Part shown: one piece after another, positions 1 through 5,924 of the stretch | Position numbering within the stretch: the first letter of the stretch is position 1 | Layout: the number at the start of each line of letters is the position of its first letter | NCBI GenBank assembly: GCA_030694465.1 | Contig: JAUXYJ010000037.1 | Location: 1 to 41,953, forward strand | From: Deltaproteobacteria bacterium | GTDB lineage: Bacteria > Myxococcota_A > Polyangia > Polyangiales > Ga0077539 | Direction of reading: 5' to 3' | DNA length: 41,953 nt | Position numbers and translations under genes: made by a program | Notes under the pieces: model-generated | Told to the model about the DNA's origin: nothing | What the model saw: the letters and a program-made list of their open reading frames with translations, nothing else | The model's database searches: none

Positions 1-1350
1 TGCGCGACGGGCTTTGGCGACTGCGACGGCAGCGCGGCCAACGGCTGCGAGGTCAACGTGCGCACAACGGACGTGAACAACTGCGGCGGCTGCGGACTTC
101 GCTGCAGCTTTGCCAACGCAGCATCGAGCTGTGCCATGGGCGCGTGCGCGATGGGCGCGTGCAACGCGGGCTTTGCGGACTGTGATGGCAACCCGGCCAA
201 CGGCTGCGAGGTCAACGTGACGTCGGACAACGGTAACTGCGGCGTGTGCGGGACGGCCTGCGCGGCCGGGCGCGTGTGCTCTGCGGGAACGTGCCAGACC
301 TCGTGCGGAACGGGGCTCACGGCGTGCAGCGGCGCGTGCGTAAACACCGCCAATGACCCGGCAAACTGCAACATGTGTGGGTCGGCCTGCGCGTCGGTCA
401 CCAACGCGACGAGCGTGTGCGCGTCGAGCGCGTGCCGCTTCGTGTGCGACGGATCGTTTGCGGACTGCGATCGAAACGCGGCCAACGGTTGCGAGGTCAA
501 CACTTCGAACAACAGCTCGAACTGCGGTACCTGTGGACGCGCGTGCGTTGCGGGCGCCAATCAGATCGCGACGTGCTCTGGCGGCGCGTGCAACAACGTT
601 TGCGCCACTGGCTTCGCGGACTGTGACGGCAACCCCGCCAACGGCTGCGAAGTGAACCTCTTGAGCACGCCTGCCAACTGCGGCGCTTGCGGCAACGTTT
701 GCGCGGCAGCGCAGGGATGCTTCGTCGGCGTGTGCCGCGCCTATGTGGCTGGCGCGCTCGCTCCCATGGCGATGGCAGACTTTCGCAACGCGTGCACGAC
801 GGTCGGCTCGACCGTGCTCGCGACGACCGGCGACGACGTGCTGTACACGGGCTCGATCGGATTTTCGATGCCGTTCTACAACGCGACGTTCACGCAGTTT
901 CAAGCGGACACCAACGGCAACGTTCAGCTCGGCACGACCGGCGCGAGCAGCCTCAGCAACTCGTGCGCGCTGAGCGGCGCCACGCGGACCAACATCCTCG
1001 CGCTGCTGTGGGACGACATGAACCTAAGCCGCAGCGGCGCGACAGGCCTGCACCGGATCTGCACGGTCACCACCGGCGCTGCGCCGAACCGTGAGTGGGT
1101 CGTGACGTACGAAGAGGTCCCATACTTCACGAGCTCGACGCCGGTGACTTCGGCAGCGACGTATTCATCCATCGTTCGCGAGACCACCGGTGCGATCACG
1201 TACCAGTACCTTCTCAACGCGTTCAACGCGAGCGCGACGGTCGGACTGCGCGGCACGACCGCTGCGCAAACGGCTGTTCCCATGACGCCTGCGTGCAACA
1301 CCGTGGCGACGCTCGACGCACAACAGCTGCAGTTCACGCTCACCCCGTGA
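1..1350 (+). CDS. Cys-rich repeat protein with C-terminal beta-rich domain (5' partial)
   Basis: The reading frame is open from the first base, so the start lies outside the window. Roughly the first 245 visible residues are tandem Cys-rich units of the form NCGxCGxxC...C, several followed by GFADCDGNPANGCEVN. Such repeats are common in large surface or secreted proteins of Myxococcota and have no established enzymatic role. The last ~200 residues lack cysteine clusters and contain FTQFQADTNGNVQLG, ILALLWDDMN and GAITYQYLLNAF, a pattern resembling nidogen-like (NIDO) beta domains; that assignment is inference. An extracellular or cell-surface structural or adhesive role is likely. The same repeat type recurs in the protein at 30253-32322. 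Confidence 0.85.
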   Translation, partial: CATGFGDCDGSAANGCEVNVRTTDVNNCGGCGLRCSFANAASSCAMGACAMGACNAGFADCDGNPANGCEVNVTSDNGNCGVCGTACAAGRVCSAGTCQTSCGTGLTACSGACVNTANDPANCNMCGSACASVTNATSVCASSACRFVCDGSFADCDRNAANGCEVNTSNNSSNCGTCGRACVAGANQIATCSGGACNNVCATGFADCDGNPANGCEVNLLSTPANCGACGNVCAAAQGCFVGVCRAYVAGALAPMAMADFRNACTTVGSTVLATTGDDVLYTGSIGFSMPFYNATFTQFQADTNGNVQLGTTGASSLSNSCALSGATRTNILALLWDDMNLSRSGATGLHRICTVTTGAAPNREWVVTYEEVPYFTSSTPVTSAATYSSIVRETTGAITYQYLLNAFNASATVGLRGTTAAQTAVPMTPACNTVATLDAQQLQFTLTP

Positions 1351-1722
1351 TTTCGCACTGAATTCGCCACCGGGGGGGCTCGACGCCAAGCACGCCGAGT
1401 CCGCGAGGCCTCGCGACCCCTCCGCGACCCAATCCCTCAGCTTCTTTTTGGCCTCGCGACCCCTCTGTGGGCCCATGTGTGGTGCCTTTTTGGCCCCACG
1501 AGCCCGATTTTCGACCGGCCCCCCGGTGCAAATCGGGCATCCGAGGCCTGCGGCGACCGAGGCCCGGTCTCAAATCGGGCCCGCGAGGCCTCTTGGGACC
1601 GAGTGGCCGGGGCCGCAGAGGCCTCGTGGGGCCTAAAACGCACCGCAGGTCCATCGAAAGAGGGGTCCCGAGGCCCACGGCTGCCGAGCGCGCGCCAACC
1701 ACGCCGCGTCATGATCGATGCT
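1351..1722. repeat. non-coding GC-rich repeat region with nested hairpin
   Basis: No credible gene lies here. The stretch is made of degenerate copies of short modules: GAGGCCT-type blocks (near 1404, 1543, 1588, 1619), GCCTCGCGACCCCTC twice (about 1408 and 1452), and AAATCGGGC twice direct (1530, 1572) and once inverted (GCCCGATTT, 1502). The inverted copies form a nested hairpin at 1502-1538: GCCCGATTT pairs with AAATCGGGC around an inner ACCGG/CCGGT stem with a CCCC loop. It lies between the end of the Cys-rich gene (+) and the end of the ncRNA array (-), so it may be a decayed intergenic repeat or a bidirectional stop. Function unknown. Confidence 0.6.
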
Positions 1723-1736
1723 AAAAAATCCCCGAG
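1723..1736 (-). terminator. 3' end / probable terminator of the ncRNA array
   Basis: On the - strand the 3' half of the last RNA's terminal stem (CTCGGGG, 1730-1736) is followed by A and a run of six T (1723-1728). The stem pairs with TTCCGAG at 1859-1865. A GC-rich closing stem followed by a U-run is what an intrinsic terminator looks like, although the stem closes a whole structured RNA instead of a short hairpin. Confidence 0.5.
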
Positions 1737-1865
1737 AGAATAAGCGCGTCAGGTCTTTGGATGTCCTACCGTTAGACGACGCCTGCAGAGAGAGCAGGCG
1801 ACGGGACTCGAACCCGCATTTTCTGTTGTAAAAACAGATGAAACCCAACGCTGTACTGCTCGGAA
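1730..1865 (-). ncRNA. Y-RNA-like ncRNA 4 with permuted tRNA-like module
   Basis: Fourth and last copy of the array. On the - strand: terminal stem TTCCGAG (1859-1865) with CTCGGGG (1730-1736); CAGTACA (1852-1858); inner helix GCGTTGGG (1844-1851) with CCTGACGC (1746-1753); TTTCATC (1837-1843); a small hairpin TCTGT/ACAGA (1822-1838). The tRNA-like module has T arm GCGGG-TTCGAGT-CCCGT (1801-1817), acceptor 3' strand CGCCTGC (1794-1800), loop TCTCTCT (1787-1793), acceptor 5' strand GCAGGCG (1780-1786, 7 perfect bp) and D arm GTC-TAACGGTAG-GAC (1763-1777). The 3' half of the tRNA precedes the 5' half. This is the topology of YrlA-type Y RNAs, which tether Ro60 to partner proteins. Family assignment is by architecture and neighbourhood, not by a database search. 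Confidence 0.72.
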
Positions 1866-1887
1866 GAAAATTGGGTGCAAGACCCTA

Positions 1888-2035
1888 CGAAGTGCAGGAG
1901 AAAAAGGCGCGACAGGAGTTTTTTAAGCGCTCTATCCGCTGAGCTACCTGGTCGCAGAGTGACCAGGGTGAGACTCGAACTCACGACCTCTTCCGCCGTA
2001 GGGATGAAACCCATCGCTGTACTGCCTGCACTTCG
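1888..2035 (-). ncRNA. Y-RNA-like ncRNA 3 with permuted tRNA-like module
   Basis: Third copy, 148 nt. Terminal stem CGAAGTGCAGG (2025-2035) pairs perfectly over 11 bp with CCTGCACTTCG (1888-1898). Then CAGTACA (2018-2024), inner helix GCGATGGG (2010-2017) with CCTGTCGC (1909-1916, two G-U wobbles), and TTTCATC (2003-2009). The tRNA-like module is T arm GTGAG-TTCGAGT-CTCAC (1968-1984), acceptor CCTGGTC/GACCAGG (1961-1967 and 1947-1953, 7 perfect bp) capped by ACTCTGC (1954-1960), and D arm GCTC-AGCGGATA-GAGC (1929-1944) preceded by the tRNA-typical TA. On the anticodon side only CTT/AAG can pair. A pyrimidine run TTTTTCT (1899-1905) lies opposite CAGTACA. A YrlA-like Y RNA is the best fit; a permuted tRNA precursor is the alternative. 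Confidence 0.78.
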
Positions 2036-2068
2036 TGCGAGCTTGCAAAGTGTGCGCGTGCGTGGCGG

Positions 2069-2158
2069 CTGACAAGACACAAGAGAAGAGCCGCGTAGAG
2101 TGGTTTTAGCGATTGGAATTCGATGAAACTCAACGCTGTACTGCTTGTGGCTTGTCAG
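2069..2158 (-). ncRNA. Y-RNA-like ncRNA 2, short form without tRNA module
   Basis: Second copy, 90 nt. Terminal stem CTGACAAGCCACAAG (2144-2158) pairs with CTTGTGTCTTGTCAG (2069-2083) at 14 of 15 positions. CAGTACA (2137-2143) and TTTCATC (2122-2128) are conserved, and the inner helix is GCGTTGAG (2129-2136) with CTCTACGC (2093-2100), with one mismatch. The ~21-nt interior (2101-2121) has no T arm, acceptor stem or D arm. The terminal stem differs in sequence from all other copies yet stays paired, which is strong internal evidence for a functional RNA. It resembles a minimal Y RNA reduced to the stem and internal loop. Confidence 0.7.
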
Positions 2159-2177
2159 GCGTCACGCGCACGACGCC
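2158..2177. other. spacer hairpin between ncRNAs 1 and 2
   Basis: GGCGTC (2158-2163) and GACGCC (2172-2177) form a 6-bp hairpin around ACGCGCAC, filling the whole spacer between two ncRNA copies. It may mark a processing site. Confidence 0.4.
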
Positions 2178-2329
2178 GCACGAAACACAGGAGAAAAAGA
2201 CGCAGCGGGGTTGTTAAGTGCTCTACCAACTGAGCTACCTGGCCATGGATTTGCCAGGGTGAGACTCGAACTCACGACCGCTTCCTTAAGGGGGATGAAT
2301 CCCACAGCTGTACTGCCTGTGCTTCGTGC
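2178..2329 (-). ncRNA. Y-RNA-like ncRNA 1 with permuted tRNA-like module
   Basis: First copy of the array, 152 nt. Terminal stem GCACGAAGCACAGG (2316-2329) pairs with CCTGTGTTTCGTGC (2178-2191) over 14 bp with one G-U. Then CAGTACA (2309-2315), inner helix GCTGTGGG (2301-2308) with CCCCGCTGC (2202-2210, one mismatch) and ATTCATC (2294-2300). The tRNA-like module is T arm GTGAG-TTCGAGT-CTCAC (2259-2275), acceptor CCTGGC/GCCAGG (2253-2258 and 2238-2243, 6 bp) capped by AAATCCATG (2244-2252), and D arm GCTC-AGTTGGTA-GAGC (2220-2235). The GG of the D loop and TTC of the T loop, needed for the tRNA elbow, are kept. TTTTTCT is at 2192-2198. Separated from tRNA-Glu by 52 nt containing a hairpin. Confidence 0.78.
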
Positions 2330-2335
2330 GAAGTC

Positions 2336-2358
2336 GTGCGTCGCGCACGCGATCGCAC
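2336..2358. other. spacer hairpin between tRNA-Glu and ncRNA 1
   Basis: GTGCGTCGCG (2336-2345) pairs with CGCGA-T-CGCAC (2348-2358) around a two-base CA turn, giving 10 bp with a single T bulge. On the - strand it lies between the tRNA-Glu 3' end and the first Y-like RNA. Confidence 0.45.
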
Positions 2359-2381
2359 AGCACCCAAGTGACAAAAAACAG

Positions 2382-2453
2382 TGACCCTGGCGAGAATCGA
2401 ACTCGCGTTGTCTGAGTGAAAATCAGAGAGCTTGACCATTGGCAGACAGGGCC
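2382..2453 (-). tRNA. tRNA-Glu(UUC)-like, atypical D arm
   Basis: Acceptor GGCCCTG/CAGGGTC (one G-U), anticodon arm TCTGA-TTTTCAC-TCAGA giving anticodon UUC (Glu), and T arm GCGAG-TTCGATT-CTCGC are all present. T8 and discriminator A73 are seen; CCA is not encoded. The D arm is weak: TGCCAATGGTCAAGC gives only about two firm pairs. It could be a working tRNA with a poor D stem or a specialised copy. It lies 33 nt after tRNA-Asp on the same strand. Confidence 0.82.
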
Positions 2454-2457
2454 GCGC

Positions 2458-2473
2458 GTGCACCGGAGTGCAC
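2458..2473. other. spacer hairpin between tRNA-Asp and tRNA-Glu
   Basis: GTGCAC (2458-2463), CGGA, GTGCAC (2468-2473): a perfect 6-bp hairpin with a tetraloop in a 33-nt tRNA spacer. Possibly a processing element. Confidence 0.4.
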
Positions 2474-2486
2474 TAAGCAAAAAGAG

Positions 2487-2562
2487 CGGTCACGACGGGG
2501 ATCGAACCCGCCAACACACGGATGACAACCGTGCCGCTTCGCCTGGATTTGCGCTCGTGACC
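2487..2562 (-). tRNA. tRNA-Asp(GUC)-like, atypical D arm
   Basis: Acceptor GGTCACG/CGTGACC pairs perfectly, anticodon arm CACGG-TTGTCAT-CCGTG gives GUC (Asp), the T arm is GCGGG-TTCGATC-CCCGT, and the discriminator is G73, the usual Asp identity base. CCA is not encoded. Position 8 is A instead of the near-universal U, and the D arm (CGC/GCG, 13-nt loop AAATCCAGGCGAA) is far from the canonical form. It may be functional but divergent. Two hairpins (2568-2584 and 2588-2603) precede it. Confidence 0.78.
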
Positions 2563-2567
2563 GTAAG

Positions 2568-2603
2568 TGTGAAACACGTTCACAATTGCGCTCCCAAGAG
2601 CGC
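2568..2603. other. two hairpins upstream of tRNA-Asp
   Basis: TGTGAA (2568-2573) pairs with TTCACA (2579-2584), and GCGCTC (2588-2593) pairs with GAGCGC (2598-2603) around CCAA. On the - strand they lie between the HNH stop and the tRNA-Asp 5' end. No U-run follows, so processing or structural elements are more likely than an intrinsic terminator. Confidence 0.4.
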
Positions 2604-2623
2604 GCCGTCGTGAATGTGTGGAC

Positions 2624-3127
2624 TCAGGCGCTGGCCAGATAGCCATGCCACGAGTCGTGTTGTGCATCCCGCGCGCACACCGGGGGCATGTACGCAGGGC
2701 GCATCGGAGGGCGAGAGAGCGTGAGCCCCACGTCCTCGGCGCGCCGGTCGGCCTTGCGCGCGTTGCACTTCACGCACGCTGTCACGATGTTGGTCCAATC
2801 GGTGAGCCCGCCGCGTGAGCGAGGGACCACGTGGTCGAAGGTCAACAGCGCGAGCCCCGGGCGCAAACCACAGTACTGACACGTAAACTCGTCGCGTCGG
2901 TACACGTTGCCACGGCAGAACTTAACGCCCCGCGCGCGACCGCGTGCACCACGGCGCATGCGCACGACCGACGGGACCTCGATCGCCAACGAGGGCGAGC
3001 GGATCTCGTCGTCGTAGGCCTCGAGCACGTCGGCCTTGCCAGTCACAACGAGCGTCACCGCGCGCTGCCAAGAGATCACTTTGACGGGCTCGAAGCCCGC
3101 GTTGAGCAGAAGCGTACTGACCATCAC
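2624..3127 (-). CDS. HNH endonuclease
   Basis: A 167-residue protein of the widespread small HNH family. It opens with LLLNAGFEPVKVISWQRAV, then has the zinc-ribbon and nuclease core CQYCGLRPG...LTFDHVVPRSRGG..DWTNIVTACVKCNARK, in which DH, the central N and the two CxxC pairs form the beta-beta-alpha-metal fold. Proteins of this type are usually free-standing and their biological substrate is not established. It is complete and intact. The sequence upstream (3128-3609) contains hairpins instead of a classical promoter, and downstream come tRNA-Asp and tRNA-Glu on the same strand. Its position between Ro60 and the tRNA/Y-like RNA genes suggests possible co-transcription, but an RNA-related role is only a guess. 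Confidence 0.92.
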   Translation of the reverse strand: MMVSTLLLNAGFEPVKVISWQRAVTLVVTGKADVLEAYDDEIRSPSLAIEVPSVVRMRRGARGRARGVKFCRGNVYRRDEFTCQYCGLRPGLALLTFDHVVPRSRGGLTDWTNIVTACVKCNARKADRRAEDVGLTLSRPPMRPAYMPPVCARDAQHDSWHGYLASA

Positions 3128-3609
3128 GGACCTCGTTAGGTCTTAGAGACTCTGTTGCAATCGGATCTGGATTTTTGCACGTACAAATCACTTGCACATG
3201 CACCCCGCGTGGGCTCTCTGTGGTTGCGAGAGCGCAGGACCCACCGACAGAGTCGTCGTGTCGATCGCTGCCCTCCGCACGCGGATAGAACGTGTCCGTC
3301 GTGAGGCGCTCTTAGTGCGTCACTCGTCGCGACGCGCGCCCTGGCGACAACGCTCTCAAGAGCGCTGCGTGCACAGGGCGTGTCGACGCAAGGGCGACCG
3401 CGTCGGGCGTCTATCGCAGCATCGCCGCTCTCATGAGCTCGGTGAGGTCGCACGGGTTCCCGTCCATGCGCGTGTCCGAACCCTTGAGAGCGGTGATGCC
3501 AACGCCACCGCGATCGTGCGAGACCCTCCCGAGGGATCCTCGGTGTCGTCGCGACGAGAAACGCACCGAGAAAACCTCGGCACCGCAGCGCCCCATCACA
3601 GGGCACCGC
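3128..3609. other. structured non-coding spacer between ro60-like gene and HNH gene
   Basis: I see no convincing gene in these 480 bases. They contain three strong nested inverted repeats. 3209-3244: GTGGG/CCCAC stacked on CTCTC/GAGAG. 3344-3392 approximately: CGCCCTG/CAGGGCG enclosing CGCTC-TCAA-GAGCG. 3406-3506: described separately. A short - strand frame ending at 3411 overlaps the last of these but lacks family features. Confidence 0.5.
3406..3506. ncRNA. candidate structured ncRNA next to ro60-like gene (strand uncertain)
   Basis: Nested pairing, read on the + strand: GGCGT (3406-3410) with ACGCC (3502-3506); CATCGCCGCTCTCA (3420-3433) with TGAGAGCGGTGATG (3485-3498), 14 bp with one G-U; GGGTTC (3454-3459) with GAACCC (3478-3483). 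The three helices are collinear and leave two internal loops. All neighbours are on the - strand, so transcription from that strand is likely. It lacks the CAGTACA and TTTCATC heptamers of the Y-like array and any tRNA-like arm, so it is a separate structure if real. Confidence 0.45.
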
Positions 3610-5328
3610 TCAGTACTCAGCGCGCAGCGCGTCCATCGTGGGGAGCACGCGCGCGGAGTGATCCAGCGACTGCGTCACGGTGCTGAGCTCCGAGGGCAGG
3701 GCCGCGAGGCCCACCTCGAAGTCCACCAACGCGCTGAGAATCTTCTCGCTAAAACCACTGACGAGGTTCACACGAGCGTCTCCGCTGGACATCACAGACT
3801 TGCCGTGACCGGCCAAGTCCACCGAGTGCACGATCAACGCGGGGTTGACCTTGGCGCGGTACTCGTTGACCGAGCCCGCGAAGCTCTCGCTGCCGCCGCT
3901 GCTGTCCCAGCACTGCATGTCGCTGAGCAAGATCAACCGGTCGACCTTGACCTTCGTCGAGATCATCAGCTTCAACACGGCGTGCGCGTTGGTGCTGTGT
4001 CCGACGTTGGTCTTGGCCTGCCGATCCATCACCTCAAAGATCGAGTCCTTGCCTGCCGTGGGCACCTTCGCTGCGGTCTGACCGAAGACGTACAGGTGGC
4101 CCTCGTCAGACACACGCGAAGCGATCGCTGCCAGCAAATTCGCAGCGTTTGCGCAGGTGATCATGCTCTTGCCAGACACCGGCGAGCTCATCGAGCCCGA
4201 GTTGTCCGACGCGATCGCGGTGCTACCCGAAAACCGCTTGAGCGATGCGCACGAGTGCTCGAGCGCGGTGGCCAACGCCTCGGTCACCTTGGCGACCTGC
4301 GCCTTGGTGAGCTTGGGGTCTGCCAACGCAGCCCGCGCTGCGTAGAAGCGAAACGGCAGCTGCTTGGAGCGCTCAACTTCGACCGGATCTGCGAGGCGCT
4401 TGGCGATCGCGACTGGGTCGACGTTGTGCTGCAAGAGATTGCGAAGATTGCGCAAGAGCGCCATGTAGCCCAGCGAGGGCATGATGGACTCCCACACGTT
4501 CTTGCTGGGTCCAAACTGCGAGAGCACGACCTCCCAGGGCACGCTTCCGCGCACCACGAGCGCTCGTGCTTCGTCGTCGAAGTCCTTCTTGGCGCCGAGG
4601 GCCTTGCGGGCCGCCAACGCAGGAAGTGCCTCAGGATCCAGCACTTCGTCGTGCACAAGGTAGCGGTGCATCGCGTGCGACACGCCATAGCCCTTGCGTC
4701 GATCGATCATGCGCAGCACGTCCTTGAAGGTGGGCCGCGCGCTGGTGTCGTACTTCAAGATCTGCGCTTCAGAGAAGCGACCGAGCGCGTCGGCGAGACC
4801 TCGCTTGAGCGAGTTGGGCAGCTTCTGCTTGCTCTTGCCCGCCGCGATACCGCTGCCAAAGAGCGCCAAATACGCAGCAAAAGCCTCGCGGACTTCGTCT
4901 GCACGTCGGACGATCTTGGGTGCGTAGCCGCGCACAAAGCCCTTGGTCTCGGGCTCGTTTGCTGCCACGGCCAAGAGCACCTGCGGCGAGGTACGCACGT
5001 TCATGGTGCGCCGCGCCCAGTGCGCGAGGACGAGCAAATCACGAGGGTTTTCGCTCTTCGCGATCTCTCGTGCGGTCTTGATCAAGAGCTGGCTCTCGGG
5101 GGTCAAGACCGTCACACCGTCGCCCTCAGCGACCGAGGGCTCGCTCGCATCGGAGTAAGCCTTGGGTTCGTTGAAGAACGAGCTGCCGAGCATCGACAAG
5201 AGCCGTAGCGATGGATCTGCGACGTGAAACGCCTCGCCTCCGGCCAGGTTGATGGTTGCGTCATTGCGCACCGCTGGCGAGGGGTTCTTCGCCTTCGGCG
5301 CGCGCTTGTTGGACTTAAATCGCGCCAT
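3610..5328 (-). CDS. Ro60/Rsr-like TROVE-domain RNA-binding protein
   Basis: 572 residues, close to the usual Ro60 length. The N-terminal ~350 residues form the alpha-helical TROVE region (for example GYGVSHAMHRYLVHDEVL, LLRNLRNLLQHNVDP), which in Ro60 makes a ring that binds Y RNAs and the ends of misfolded RNAs. Residues ~373-560 are a von Willebrand A domain with an intact MIDAS signature DNSGS (375-379), a Thr near 445 and LLSDMQ near 465. The chosen ATG (5328) starts MARFKSNKRAPKAKN, a basic N-terminus; upstream frame extension is low-quality. In bacteria Ro60 (Rsr) acts with Y RNA and PNPase in RNA turnover and stress survival. Here it lies between tRNA genes and upstream of four Y-like RNAs, all on one strand, which strongly supports the assignment. 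Confidence 0.9.
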   Translation of the reverse strand: MARFKSNKRAPKAKNPSPAVRNDATINLAGGEAFHVADPSLRLLSMLGSSFFNEPKAYSDASEPSVAEGDGVTVLTPESQLLIKTAREIAKSENPRDLLVLAHWARRTMNVRTSPQVLLAVAANEPETKGFVRGYAPKIVRRADEVREAFAAYLALFGSGIAAGKSKQKLPNSLKRGLADALGRFSEAQILKYDTSARPTFKDVLRMIDRRKGYGVSHAMHRYLVHDEVLDPEALPALAARKALGAKKDFDDEARALVVRGSVPWEVVLSQFGPSKNVWESIMPSLGYMALLRNLRNLLQHNVDPVAIAKRLADPVEVERSKQLPFRFYAARAALADPKLTKAQVAKVTEALATALEHSCASLKRFSGSTAIASDNSGSMSSPVSGKSMITCANAANLLAAIASRVSDEGHLYVFGQTAAKVPTAGKDSIFEVMDRQAKTNVGHSTNAHAVLKLMISTKVKVDRLILLSDMQCWDSSGGSESFAGSVNEYRAKVNPALIVHSVDLAGHGKSVMSSGDARVNLVSGFSEKILSALVDFEVGLAALPSELSTVTQSLDHSARVLPTMDALRAEY

Positions 5329-5346
5329 GATGGGCTCTGCTTTCGT

Positions 5347-5380
5347 GCTGCAAATTGGCTCATGATTGAGCTCTTGCAGC
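5347..5380 (-). promoter_or_regulatory. hairpin in the ro60-like gene 5' leader
   Basis: GCTGCAA (5347-5353) pairs with TTGCAGC (5374-5380), enclosing GCTCA-TGAT-TGAGC (5358-5371): 12 bp in two stacked helices. It ends 18 nt upstream of the ATG of the TROVE gene, a position suited to translational control or autoregulation by an RNA-binding protein. The function is inferred from position only. Confidence 0.45.
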
Positions 5381-5510
5381 GGCTCGGTGGTGTGGCTCGT
5401 GGTGTGCGGATTCACACGTTCACGGCGGTGGGCACGCGGTGTTTTCGCGACGACATTGCGTACGGCGCGACCGCCGGGACTACGTGCTCGTGCCCGACGC
5501 AAACTCTAGC

Positions 5511-5536
5511 CGTCACGAGCCCCATTGCCCGTGACG
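5511..5536. other. hairpin downstream of tRNA-Phe
   Basis: CGTCACG (5511-5517) pairs with CGTGACG (5530-5536), 7 bp, 7 nt after the tRNA-Phe 3' end on the - strand. No U-run follows, so read-through into the TROVE gene is possible. Confidence 0.4.
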
Positions 5537-5543
5537 CTCTCTG

Positions 5544-5616
5544 TGGGTCCCTCCGGAGTCGAACCGGAACCTCCTAGTCTTCAGCCAGGCGCGCACACCA
5601 CGTACGCAAGAGACCC
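5544..5616 (-). tRNA. tRNA-Phe(GAA), unusual D loop
   Basis: Acceptor GGGTCTC/GGGACCC (one G-U), U8, anticodon arm CCTGG-CTGAAGA-CTAGG giving GAA (Phe), T arm TCCGG-TTCGACT-CCGGA, discriminator A73. CCA is not encoded. The D arm is a 3-bp GCG/CGC stem with loop TACGTGGTGTG, different from a standard bacterial tRNA-Phe. Followed on the - strand by a hairpin and the TROVE gene. Confidence 0.85.
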
Positions 5617-5621
5617 ATAAC

Positions 5622-5658
5622 CGATGCGCGCTGCAGGATTGCCCTTGCAGGCGCATCG
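5622..5658. other. hairpin between tRNA-Asn and tRNA-Phe
   Basis: CGATGCGC (5622-5629) pairs with GCGCATCG (5651-5658) and CTGCA (5631-5635) with TGCAG (5646-5650): 13 bp interrupted by a single bulge, filling most of the 49-nt spacer between two tRNA genes. Confidence 0.5.
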
Positions 5659-5665
5659 CGAACGA

Positions 5666-5740
5666 TGGCGACGGAGGTGGGATTTGAACCCACGTCACGC
5701 TGGTTAACAGCCAGCTGCTCAACCGCTGAGCTACTCCGCC
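5666..5740 (-). tRNA. tRNA-Asn(GUU), CCA encoded
   Basis: A canonical tRNA: acceptor GGCGGAG/CTCCGTC, U8-A9, D arm GCTC-AGCGGTT-GAGC, anticodon arm GCTGG-CTGTTAA-CCAGC (GUU, Asn), T arm GTGGG-TTCAAAT-CCCAC, discriminator G73 and an encoded CCA (5666-5668). It is the only tRNA of the locus with all standard features. Confidence 0.96.
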
Positions 5741-5744
5741 ATGT

Positions 5745-5774
5745 GCAGCGCAGACGAGTGACTCGTCGCGCTGC
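5745..5774. other. strong hairpin just upstream of tRNA-Asn
   Basis: GCAGCGC (5745-5751) pairs with GCGCTGC (5768-5774) and GACGAG (5753-5758) with CTCGTC (5762-5767), closed by TGA: 13 bp with one bulged A. It ends 4 nt before the tRNA-Asn 5' end on the - strand. Further hairpins lie behind it at 5823-5837 (CGCGAT/ATCGCG) and 5841-5861 (CGTTGTC/GACAACG). Confidence 0.5.
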
Positions 5775-5924
5775 GTTGTTTGTCACATTGGGTGCTGTCA
5801 AAGATCGGCGGGTGTTTTTTCACGCGATTGCATCGCGCGCCGTTGTCCCTGAGAGACAACGTGTCCGTACCCTGGTGCGCCCTCGGCGGGTCACGCGGTG
5901 CGTGCGCCGTGGCGGCTGTGTCGG

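Noticed and set aside
1822..1838. A 5-bp hairpin with a 7-nt loop whose middle would read anticodon UUA (stop codon UAA), suggesting a suppressor tRNA
   Set aside because: It is not placed between a D arm and T arm in normal tRNA order; it belongs to the 3' half of a permuted module with no acceptor pairing around it.
3411..3599. Small - strand frame of 62 codons with plausible residues (GITALKGSDTRMDG...)
   Set aside because: It overlaps a perfect nested inverted repeat, has no recognised family and no ribosome binding site I can see. Left as uncertain.
3433..5208. Long + strand open frame opposite the ro60-like gene
   Set aside because: Low-complexity Arg/His-rich translation typical of antisense frames in GC-rich DNA; the - strand protein has full TROVE and vWA motifs.
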